This document shows, piece by piece, positions 26,561 to 37,206 of a stretch of DNA of 64,000 nucleotides (the stretch's first letter is position 1; each line of letters opens with the position of its first letter). Made by a program: the position numbers and the translations under genes. The notes beneath the pieces are model-generated. The model was not told the origin of the DNA. It was given only the letters and a program-made list of their open reading frames with translations, and did no database searches. This DNA is from Benincasa hispida (taxonomy: Eukaryota > Streptophyta > Magnoliopsida > Cucurbitales > Cucurbitaceae), in the NCBI RefSeq assembly GCF_009727055.1, contig NC_052360.1, positions 64,501,980 to 64,565,979 of the forward strand, read 5' to 3'.

Positions 26561-29500
26561 GCATCAGGTGAAGTGAAAAAAAAAATCTCTGGAAAACCTC
26601 CTTATTGTTCTGCTTGTTTAAAAAACTTACAAAGATTGTTCTTTCCCATATTTTTCTTCCTCTCTCTCTCACATTCTCGACCTCGTCTTAAATGTCTAGG
26701 TCCTTGAAGTTCGGTAGAAATATGTTATTTTTCACCCTGTTGAGTTTACCTTTAGTATTTTTCTTTTGAATGAATAAATGCTTTTATGTGGCCGAATAGA
26801 TTATTGAGCTTATCCTCACCCTAGGAGTACGAATTTGTGGAACACAACCTTCGGCTCATTACACAATTGTAGACTAACATCCTATAAACAAGGACGAATT
26901 TTTTGGGTAAAAGCAGAAATTATTAGAATCAATTTTACAAAAATCTCTTTTTATTATTCAAGTTAATGTTTGAGTTCACACTTTTAAATGACTTTCTTTA
27001 TATTGTTTTCAAAATTGATTTTGAATTATTTAGTACACATATTTTGGAGTAATTTTCAAAACAATACGTAATTTTAATAATCACTTCCAACGATGCTTGG
27101 CATTTTGTCCTCGCTTGTTTCAATGCTTTCTATTATTTAAACGCCTTCTAAAAGCGAATTTCATAATCTACACTTTTAGTGGAGGTGCTACAGCTCTGAC
27201 TTAGGTATTCACAGAACTTTGAAATAAGGTTTCGAGAATATGATCTAAATAAGGAAATCTGTATAGAGATTTTATTTACTTTTATATAAATTTGATAAAA
27301 TCTCTTCATTGCCTAGTAAGTTCTTTTCAACGGGGATAAAATAAGTTTAATTTTTACAAATAAAAAACAAAATGGTTACAAACGGGTAAATGTTAGCAAA
27401 GCCTACGTGTCGAATTCACTACAGTGAGTTATGTAAAAGAAGCATAACACAAGAATTGTAGAAAGTCCTTTTGTTAATACAATTCTGTTTAGTAGAATAT
27501 TGGGTTTGCCTATTATTATGTGCCACGTGTATTATCTATTATTTACTTGTGCCCTAATTCTCAAGGGTCATCTTGTATAAATGAAAAATAGGTCATATGA
27601 ATTACATAAAAAGGAATTGAGCGGTTCACGCAAACTTCGTTAAAAAAAAAAAATCACCAATTCTTTCAAGTCGACTAATAGAGAATTAACGGAGTAAGGA
27701 TATAATTCTTTTTTCAAAGGGTAGGGATTTGCATAGTATGGAATTTATATTCAATAAGTATCTATCTGTTTTTATTTTCGTTGAAGCGGAATTTTTTCAA
27801 ATAAATTTGTGTGCATGTGTTTTTTTAATGTAAATTTTAGATGAAAGATAATAGAAATATTTGATAAAAATGGAAAGATGTATATATATATATATTAAGG
27901 AAGTTGGTAAAAATAAAATGATATAATCGTCTTTAAAAGGTTGTACATATACATAGGTATAAAACACTTGCAACATATGTGGCTAAAGATCTTTAGAACA
28001 TGAATTTTATTGGTGAAATTTCAATAACAAACAAATATAAATTTTATCAAGTTTAAATAATGAATATTTGATATAAAAATTAAAAATAATAAAATAATTA
28101 ATAGTCAAAACTATATATATATATATATTATATTTGGAACATTTAGAAGATAAATTATGATGAATCAATATATTTTATGATGAATCAATAGAAGATAAAT
28201 TATGATGAATCAATATATTTTTTATGGGAGTAGAAACTGTAAATTTTTTATATGAAAGTAAAAAGTAATGTAATAACAATATAAATCATTAACTATCTCA
28301 AAAATAATATATTTGATGAATATTGATTTTGCTAGCATGTCTGTGTAATTCAAGGTTAGAGATATATATGATACTTACATCTTTGTTTTAGATCTTTTGA
28401 TCTATCAAATTTGATCTTGTTGCTTTGTTATAGTTTTCATGGGTAGTTCTCCTAACATAGTGACTATACATGTTAAATTCAAGCACATGAAAAACTGGCA
28501 AAAATTTTGGTTCAAACAAACAAATACGATATCTAAGATTCTGATAAAGTTGAAACTATAAAAATCTAATCAAAATTCTTATCGAAACTAATAAAATAAT
28601 AATGTAAAAATTTAAGTACTAACAAAAACTACATGCTCAACATTTAAATTTAAAGTAACATAAATATGTAATATAATTGAAAAGGAATACACTTTATATA
28701 ATTTCCTACAAATTGAAAATTAAAAAGTGCTGCCGCTCTTTGATTGAATTCAGCTGCTACATTTTTTAATCCAAAATAATCGTCATTGTTAATAACACTT
28801 CCTCCTGAACCTTATCATTTACTTTCACATCCGTTCTTCTTCCTTTTTCCTCATTTAAACCCACTGTCATTCTTATCTACCGACCCCATTCTTGTTTTGT
28901 TTTGCTTCTTATAATTTATTTCACTCGTTTTTTAAAAAGAAATCTTTTTAAAAATAAAGAAAATGAAACTATATTTTCTATGTAATTGGAGTTTAGATTT
29001 GAGAATAACCTAAATATTGTCGGTAATAAATCTAATAATCAATATTGTATTAAAATTAAACTTCAAGATTCGATGCACATCTAATTTTTTTTCCTCAAAT
29101 ATAATGGTTAATGGATAATAATAAATCAAAATTTAAATATAAATATAATAATCTTACCTTTTCATCGAAGAAAATAAGTTTATGGATTAGCTAGGCTTCA
29201 CTTTGGCATGATCTAATATTTTCTTTTAAGAATAATGAAAACTCAAATCATCATTCTACAATTCTTTCTATCATGACATTCTTAAAATGGAGATGAGGCT
29301 AAAAAAACAAAAGCTTATATTTATTCTGAAAAAAAAAATATTTAGTTATTATTTGAAAGGTTGTGTCCTATGTATAAGGAATGTGTCTATTTGAATTTTA
29401 GTCTTTATGTGAAGGGATACATCGAGAAGATTCCATGGTAAATGAAAAGATGTGATTATTATTTATTTAAAAAATATTTAGTTGTTACTTGAAGTTAAAA

Positions 29501-29771
29501 TTTATTTTCTTATTCACAATATTGATACATTTTTTTTTTCAATTATTATATTTGTTTGAAAATATAAAATTGGAAAAGAGAAATTAAAAATATAAAAAAA
29601 AAAACTCTAAAGGGGATATAAATAAAATTGTTTTTAATTATAAAGAGATGTGAATATAATTTATATTTGTTACTTTTTTACTCTCTCCTCCACTATGACG
29701 CCTTTTCCGCTAATTTGTTGAAACAAAAATCCAAAAATAAAAATGACAAAGGTACACATACTTAATGGGAA
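26561..29771. other. Intergenic, AT-rich; no gene seen
   Basis: No coding region is supported over about 3.2 kb. A small tandem repeat of AAATTATGATGAATCAATAT occurs at about 28150-28220 (three partial units), and TA runs occur at about 27880 and 28110. The open frame at 29670-29906 (-) overlaps the MULE left end and is not a gene. Confidence 0.55.
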
Positions 29772-29780
29772 CGGTATAAT

Positions 29781-29880
29781 GGGACCTTTAATATTAATAT
29801 TGTTGTTTTCAAAACATATTAGAGAAATATTGTTGTTTTGAAACTTATTAGAGAAATATTGTTGTTTTGGGATTTCGAGG
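29781..29880 (+). repeat. Left terminal region of MULE copy 2 with subterminal repeats
   Basis: Starts GGGACCTTTAATATTAATAT. The word ATATTGTTGTTTT then occurs three times about 33-34 bp apart, separated by GAAACTTATTAGAGAA-like spacers. The inverted counterpart is at about 34628-34727, and a near-identical left end is at 4500-4601. Such clusters may be transposase-binding sites; that is inference. Confidence 0.7.
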
Positions 29881-30175
29881 TTAGAAGTCGAGGGTTGAGG
29901 ATTCAACTAATGTAGAGGTCGAATGTTGAGAACTCGACAAACAGAGAAAAACATAGAAACAATATGTAAATTAGGGTTGTCGAGGGTTGAAGTTTCGACA
30001 TACATAAGTCGAAACTTCAACCCTCGACAAGGAAATGGAAATCTCGCTAATTTTGTGATGAGGATCTCACTCTAGAAGAGAATCTCGCTAATTTTGTATA
30101 TTAGGTTGTCAAAGGTTAAAGTTCTGGCATACATAAGTCGAAACTTCAAACCTTGACAAGGAAGATAAGTGGGTG

Positions 30176-30330
30176 AAGCAGATTGTAAGAGAGAGTGAGA
30201 TTGTAGGAGAGAGTGAGATTGAAAGTGAGATTGTAGGAGAGAGCGAGATTGAAAGCGAGATTGTAGGAGAGAGCGAGATTGAAAGCGAGATTGTAGGAGA
30301 GAGCGAGATTGAGAGAGCGAGAGCGAGATT
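30176..30330 (+). repeat. 30-bp minisatellite in the leader of MULE copy 2
   Basis: About five units alternate GAGATTGAAAGCGAGATT and GTAGGAGAGAGC. The frame is open and reads as a GESEIESEIV-type repeat from 30173. It is the counterpart of 4098-4222, with more and cleaner units, so unit number has changed since the copies parted. Confidence 0.75.
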
Positions 30331-31009
30331 GAGATTGAGTTTACCACATGGATTAAATGGCCAACCAGTTGACATGGTCTGCCACATGGAAATCATCTTC
30401 ACTTTATTTACTTTCCATAAGTCTGAAAAAGTGCATATAATACAAGCTGCCCCTGTTCCGATTCCCCTGCACGATTCCCTGCATGCATTGACGTTATCCG
30501 ATTCCCTACTCCGATTCCATGCATTCATTTGACGCATTCATACGCCTCTGCCATAGCCTTAATGCCTTTTCAACCACCTAAACCCGTGGGTCGAGTGTTC
30601 AACACTCGACCTCCTTTTAAACCACCATCCTCTTCATTTTTCCTCAATCACTCCCTCGATAATTTTTGAACTCCATTGCCTTTGATTTTGCTCACTCCTC
30701 TCCCCTTGATTTTGCTCACTGCCCCTGCCTTCGAAATCATCTTCCTCTCCTCCTATTTCCATTTCCATTTCTCTTCTTTGTATTTCATTTAATACAAATT
30801 ATTTTCACACAACTATACTGGTTTTTCTCTACTAAATTTTTATTTTTTAGAAATTATAAAAAAAAAATTTGTTTTATATATATATATATTTTTTTTATAG
30901 ATTCTAGTTTTTTTTTTAATTTTTTGTAATTGTTGTCAGATAACAAATAACAGGAAAAAAGGGCGAACGTTGTCACTTTGAAGGGAAAAAGAGAACTATC
31001 GTCGAATCT

Positions 31010-31400
31010 GTTAGTTGAACTTATATGATATTTGAAAAGTTTAGTTTATTCTTATGATATTTGATTTATTTAGTATTAACTTTGATGTTTATAGTGTTAA
31101 TGTTTAGTTTATTGTTATGTTTAAGAAGTTGATATTTATAGTTTAATACAAAATTATTATGATAGTTACAAAGTTTAGTATAGTTTTCAAAGTTTAATAT
31201 AGTTTGAAAATTTTAGTTTATTCAATATGATATTTGATTTCTTTAGTATTAACTTTGATATTTATAGTGTTAAAATGTTTAGTTTATTGTTATGTTTAAG
31301 AAGTTGATATTTATAGTTTAAATACAAAATTATTGTGATAGTTAACAAGTTTATATAGTTTCAAAAGTTTAATATAGTTTGAAAATTTTAGTTTATTCAT
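31010..31400 (+). repeat. 173-bp tandem duplication inside MULE copy 2
   Basis: TTTAGTATTAACTTTGAT recurs at 31070 and 31243, with the sequence between conserved (TTTATAGTGTT, AAGAAGTTGATATTTATAG, ACAAAATTATT). A partial third copy follows. MULE copy 1 has one copy of this segment (about 3225-3370, inverted), so the duplication arose in this lineage. Confidence 0.7.
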
Positions 31401-31799
31401 ATGAAAATATTGTTGTTTATGTTTATTGTGATAAGTTGATATTTTCTAGTATTAACTTTGAAAATATAGTTTAAAATAGTTTGAAAAAGCTTAATTTAAT
31501 TTATTTTTTATTTTGTATTAATTGAAAAAATAGTTTTAAAGTTTACCTCATTTTAATTTGAAAGTTTATTTGTTGTTATTTTTAAAAATAATTATAAAAA
31601 GTTTAATTTATTGCTATGTTTAAAAATAGTTATAAAAAGTTCAATTTATTGTTATGTTTAAAAAAGTTGATGTTCATAAACTTAAAAAAGTTTATGTTTT
31701 AAACTAAAAAATTTAATATTTTCTAATATACTTCTTATAAAAAGTATAATACAAAAAATTGATGTTTGTCTTTTTTTTTTTTTTTTATATTAGAAAATT

Positions 31800-33345
31800 G
31801 GCAGTAAAATGCTTGGGATTTTTGTTGTTTACAAATGGTAATATGATTGATGGTATATGACAACCACCAGGGGGAGTTTTACCATAAATTGAACAGTGGA
31901 ATTGTATTTAAACAATTCATTCAAATGATTGGGATGTTACTTAGTGTAGATATGGGAGCAAATCAGATAGAAAATAATATATAAACATCCCAATCTAGAA
32001 CCATAGGATCAATAAGATATGTCATCCTATTTTGAATGCACAAGCTATGAACTTGATGGTTCTTATGGAAAGACTAGTGCCAAAATGTATGAGATTTCAT
32101 ATGTAATGTAAATATGATAGGGGTGGATCCTGATACATCATTTAACCAGTTTGAAGATCTAACTCATTGTGTAATCGATCCTGATCTGGAGTCAGTTGGC
32201 ATCGCCATGTGATTAATGAAGATATGGCGCTACAACCTGTACAGAGACTTCAGAAAAGAAACGATTGACGAATTTAAGAGTTGGATTTCAATGATCGTGA
32301 ACATGAGATACTTTCAGATACATTCAATGATTTAGATATAAATGTATTGGATGTGCATTCGGGAACATGACCAATCTTGTAGCTCCTGTGGACGTTGACA
32401 ATATGCAATTGTAAAAGGAATGATTTGTCAAGACAAGGAAATGCTACAACACTCGTGTTAATGTTTGCTATAAAGTGTCACGCACCATACGAGGTTGTTG
32501 AATCTATACCAATGATTTGGACATTCGGTGTAAAAGTAGGAGGAAGGTTGCAAATGGAGACTTCAATGCAATAAAGAAAAATCGCATGGCTTGTTCGATA
32601 TCACTATGAGCAGCATACATGTTTTTATTCAGAACTAAGTCAAAGTCAGTGCAATTGGATTCATCATGAATGCACTGGAGTTCTGTGACACCGTAAGAGA
32701 AAAACATCTATATTGTGGACAACTGCAGTCCGACATTAAATCAAAATTTAGATATTATTTTTTTATATTATAATATATATAATTATTAATAATTTTATTT
32801 CAAACATATTTTATATACTATATGGTAGTAAATCCAGGTATGCACACACAAAATAAATAATGGGTTGCACGATCAAGTAAACATGAAGTACAAATCATAC
32901 GATCGGTATGAAGGTGTGTTCATGTGAAGACCGGACGTCATTAGTCTCAATACCAAAGGAGGAAACATTCAAATATTGAGGCTAAACAGGTCCGGGCAGT
33001 ACTTGTTCATGTAACAAGTGGCAAGCATTCGACATTCCATGCTCGCATTTTATGGCTGTTTACTCACATTTTAACATGAAACTACGAAATATTTTTATGA
33101 GGACTATCTACAAATTGTCAAGTATGCTGAATGTTACTCTCCTCAATTTCAACTATACCGCATGAAGATATCACGCACCCTAAATATATCCGTTATACAT
33201 CTTTGATCCATCGTTGTTAAGAAAACCTGATAGACGAAAAGTTCACGTTATCACAAGAGATGGATTGGACAGACCAGCCACTCCACAATTATGTGGATTT
33301 GTAACCATTTAGGACATAATTGAAGGAAGTATCATTCGTTACTAA
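31800..33345 (+). pseudogene. Decayed MuDR-type transposase lacking the catalytic domain
   Basis: The N-terminal MuDR DNA-binding-type block is visible at about 32440-32640 (APYEVVESIPMIWTF, WLVRYHYEQHTC, with a stop). It is followed almost at once by the region preceding the SWIM finger. The SWIM remnant (about 32930-33170) reads SLNTKGGNIQILRLNRSG and YAECYSPQFQ. A frameshifted CCHC knuckle (about 33285-33345) follows. The DDE catalytic region that copy 1 still shows near 2640-3220 is absent, so the two copies keep different parts. Stops and frameshifts are frequent. Confidence 0.7.
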
Positions 33346-33600
33346 AGACAGGTTTCCAGATAGTTAAGGATTGAAAATATAAATAATTTTGTTGTTATAT
33401 ATTCATTTTAGTGTATATTCAATTTTTTAATTATAATTTATTGTATATTTATTTTTTTTATTATAATTTATGTGTATATTCATTTTTTTTTTTATAAATA
33501 ATCTATTGTATATTCATTTTTTTTTTATTGTATAATAAAGTATTTACATTATTCTTTACCCTCACACTTTTTCTCTACTATTCAATTATAGTCATTTTAG

Positions 33601-33669
33601 TATATATATATATTATATATATATATATATTATATATATATATATATAATATTATATATATATATTATT
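33601..33669. repeat. (TA)n-rich tract
   Basis: Almost pure TA repeats just upstream of the PMD start codon in MULE copy 2. The matching position in copy 1 (about 1695-1705) has only a short TA run. Confidence 0.85.
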
Positions 33670-33677
33670 TTCAGATC

Positions 33678-34155
33678 ATGGCTTTAACCCAGGACCTATT
33701 GATCCTGATGTTTTGTACTACCAGTCCATTCATCGATCATATGTTTGTATGGGAGATGTCTACTGACGGAGAAATATCTTGCAGACGTCGAGAGGCAATT
33801 CTCAGCCACTATTCCCGCGCTCCATCCTCGAATACTACCGCAACTAACACACATCTGGATTCTATGGGGTTGTCAAGATTAGGATTTATTCAGTTGGATA
33901 GACATCCTGATTATGTTTAGTCCGATGATGATGATGCCAGCATTTGGTTCAGGACATTTGATTCAGAGGCTGGTCCTTCGTCTTCATAGGTGCATGGACA
34001 TGGTCGGGGTCGTGGAGAGCATAATGAATATTTATATTATGGCGTTTGCAGAGGTATCAGAGGCAACATCAAGAGAAACCGAGCAAACCTACTTTCAAAG
34101 TCGATGACGACAACAGTTCGAAACTCGACGACGTCCGCCTTGTGGGACACATTGA
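33678..34155 (+). pseudogene. Plant mobile domain (PMD) gene with large internal deletion
   Basis: The start codon is at 33678 and the text matches MULE copy 1's PMD start (ATCATGGCTTTAA, then IDPDVLY and QSIHRSYV in a shifted frame, CRRREA and LGFIQLD). At about 33905 the homology jumps to a Ser/Asp/Gly-rich tail (SDDDDASIWF, HGHGRGRGEHNEY). It ends in FETRRRPPCGTH and a stop at 34155, an ending recurrent in this protein family. Nearly all of the PMD core between is missing. Frameshifts separate the pieces. With copy 1 it shows that the PMD gene sits at the 3' end of this MULE family. Confidence 0.75.
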
Positions 34156-34824
34156 TTTTTGTAATTATTTTTAATATAAATGAGATATTTAATTTACATT
34201 TTTTTATTTTTATGATTTATTATTTTTTAATTTATTCTTTTTAGAGTTTAAATAAAATAATAAATATTTTTAGAATTTTTTTTTATAAAATGAAAAATTA
34301 AAAAAAAAAGATTAGAAAGAAGAAGGTGGAATGTATAATAATTAAAAAGGAAAAAAAGGGGAAATTTGTACGATATTCTTGCTCTCTATCAAAATCCCAC
34401 TCTCGCTCACGCTCAAAATCTCGCTCTCTCAAACTCTCTCTGTATCTCATAATCCGCTCTCGAATTTGATTGGGAAGTTCAGTGGCAAAAAGAAGGAGAT
34501 TCATTAGCTCGTTATTTAGTCAGACTTGCTGAGAAGACAGAATCCGTTTGAAAACAACAATATTTTCCTTAAAAAAACAGGAAGGCCAAGGGTTCAAAAT
34601 TCGACCTATCTAAGTCGAATTTTCAATCCTCGACTTATTTAAAACAACAATATTTTTATAAATAGTTTGAAAACAACAATATTTTCCTAAATAGTTTCTA
34701 AAAGTACAATATCCTTTTTATTTTCCCCTGTATAATGGTCAATTAATAAAAAAAAAAATGAAGGGTAAAATGGGGAGAGAGATTCTCATCATGTAGCCCC
34801 TTTTATTATAATAGATAATATATA

Positions 34825-36391
34825 GGTTAAATTATAAAGAATGACTATGAACTTTACATTTTGTGTAAAAAATGTCTATGAAGTTTCAAAAGTTTCAAAA
34901 ATACCCTTAAACTTCCCAAACGAGTTAAAAAAATACCCTCGTTATTAGTTTTGGATGAAAATCGTTAAAGTTTTGTTTCAAAAATACCTATGAACTTTCA
35001 AAACGTTTCAAAAATACCCTTAATAAAAATTAAAAAATACTTCCACCATTAGTATTTGAACAAAATCGTTAATTCCTCATGATAAAAATGACTTTAACAA
35101 TTAAAAAAAAAATTAAAAAATGCTCCTATGGATCAATTTGTTTGAAGTTTTCTTAAGTTCAAAAAGAACCAATTTTAAAATAAATTATATAGATATCCTC
35201 ATCTTTTTAATATAGGTACTCTCACATTTCTCTTAATTTTTCAATTCTTAGCTTACATCAATTTTTTCAACAACCAAACTTTTAAGTTAAAATATAAAAT
35301 ACCACAAAATTCCATAAAATTCCTAAATCAAAATTTCCTTTGAAATGTACCAAAACGACAAATAGTCAAATAAAAAATGTGCCTAAATCTATTTGTTCTT
35401 ATGAATTTAATATTTATTTTAAACCTTAGATAAATTATCGAGCAAAAGAAGGCATCAGAACGTTTCAGATGCAATTTAGGCTTAAATGGAGCAATTAACA
35501 AGCAATGAGAGGCAAAACGATGAAATCGAACAAGAGGAGGCATGGCATTGCACAAGCGCTACGACACTTGTGTCACACATTTGCAAAGACAATCTACTAG
35601 GCAAATGTTACGTGTCCTGTGGCGCTGCAACAATCTCCATTTGATACGTGCGCATGAAGAGACACTCCTTCCAATTTGCTCTCCTAGGCGCTTCGTGATG
35701 AGGCCTTTAGCGTCGCAACGTTTTGATATGCTTTGATTGTTGAGAAAATTGGTGTAAGCTAAGAATTGGAAAATTAAGAGCAATATGGGAGTGTATATTA
35801 AATAGTCAAATACTTTTTTTATTTGACTATTTATCGTTTTGGTATGTTTCAGGAAGAAATTTTAATTTTGGAATTTTGTGAAATTGTATGAAGTTTTGTG
35901 GTACTTTATGTTTTAACTTAAAATTTTGGTTTTTATTTTGGTTGTTGAGAAAATTAGTGTAAGTTAAGAATTGAAAAATTAAGAGAAATATGAGTGTACC
36001 TATATGAAAAAACAAGGATATCTATATAGCTTATTTGAAAGTTGGTTCTTTTTTAACTTAAGAAACTTGAAACAAATTGATCAGTGAGAACATTTTTATT
36101 TTATTTTTAATTTTTAAAGTCATTTTTGTCACGAAAAATTAACAGTTTTGGTTCAACTACTAACGGTGGAGGTATTTTTGAACTCTTATTAAGTTAAGGG
36201 TATTTTTGAAACGTTTTGAAAGTTCGGGGATATTTTTTAAACAAAACTTTAACTGTTTCCATCTAAAACTAACGACAACAATATTTTTGTACTCTTTTTG
36301 AAAATTTAAGGATATTTTTGAAACTTTTGAAATTTCATGGACATTTTTTACATAAAGTATAAAGTTTAAGGGTATTTTTTATAATTTAACC
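34825..36391. mobile_element. Foldback-type MULE with about 560-bp inverted terminal repeats
   Basis: The outer ends are GGTTAAATTATAA and its complement TTATAATTTAACC. The arms pair over about 34825-35385 and 35815-36391 with many mismatches. The flanking 9-bp duplication is TAATATATA (34816-34824) and TTATATATA (36392-36400), 8 of 9 identical, although the AT-rich context lowers its weight. The core (about 35440-35740) is GC-richer and holds no recognisable gene. A partial third copy of an inner arm segment lies at about 35735-35790. Long inverted arms and 9-bp duplications suggest a non-autonomous Mutator-type element. Confidence 0.75.
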
Positions 36392-36400
36392 TTATATATA

Positions 36401-37206
36401 TACATGGATAGAATTGTATGCAAATATAACTGCAACATAATGTTTGTACTTCGAAAATTCAAGCTTTATGTATTCTTTCTCTTGCGAGATTCAAGCTTTA
36501 TACTCCACATTAGTTATACTTATACGGATACATCAAAGAAAAAAATGTATAATGGTACTGTCAGCAATGATTTAATAAATTTCACTCGTGATTAAATTTT
36601 TTAATCATTTCAAGTGATGAACAGAGTCTGAAACGACGGCGTTTTATGCATATAACCAAACCTACGAATGGTTCCTCTTCGTCTTATGGCTTAAGTTAAA
36701 AGAGAAATTTGTATAAATGACTCATTTTTTGTGTCCAAAATGTCAAATGATTCATTTTTAAAAAGTAATGTCTCTCTACTGACATCATCGCCATACCAAA
36801 TTACGTAAATTGCTCTTATCTCTTCGTCTTCTTACCTTTTTATATCAACCAAAACTAAAAACTCTTCATTCAAATTTCCCAAGGCTAATGGCTTCGTATT
36901 GCTCATAAACTAAAAACTCTTTAGAATCCATCATTTTGACTTGCAAACGATTCCACTACCGCCGACAAATCAAATCTGATCAGTAAATCTTTCAATTTGT
37001 GCCTAAAAATTGATCGGTAATGGGACTTTGTAGATCGTTCTAGGTTTAGAAATACTGTGAACCTATGGCGATGATGTCAGCAAATGGTCAATTGACATTA
37101 TTTTTTAAAATTAGATCAGACATTTTAGACAAAAAAAAATGGGTCATCCGTACAAATTTCTCGGAGTTAAAACCATACAAAAGAGAGCCAAAAAAAATTT
37201 CTTCTG
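36401..37206. other. Region upstream of the PPR gene
   Basis: No separate gene is supported. It should contain the promoter and 5' leader of the PPR gene. The ACGACGGCGTTTT sequence near 36634 and the pyrimidine-rich stretch at 36820-36840 are candidate promoter or leader parts, but I cannot place a TATA box or transcript start. Confidence 0.45.

Larger units (their letters stand above)
29781..34727 (+). mobile_element. Mutator-like element (MULE) with plant mobile domain gene, copy 2, both ends present
   Basis: This element is 4,947 bp. A near-perfect 9-bp target duplication, CGGTATAAT (29772-29780) and CTGTATAAT (34728-34736), 8 of 9 identical, fits Mutator insertion. Both ends carry inverted, imperfect terminal regions made of spaced ATATTGTTGTTTT repeats and TCGAATTTTGAAC/TCGAGG words. 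Internal order on the + strand: leader with a 30-bp minisatellite (30176-30330), AT-rich tandem duplication (31010-31400), MuDR transposase pieces (31800-33345), PMD gene pieces (33678-34155), then a GA/CT-rich segment (34375-34450). The transposase catalytic region is missing, so the copy cannot move by itself. Confidence 0.85.
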
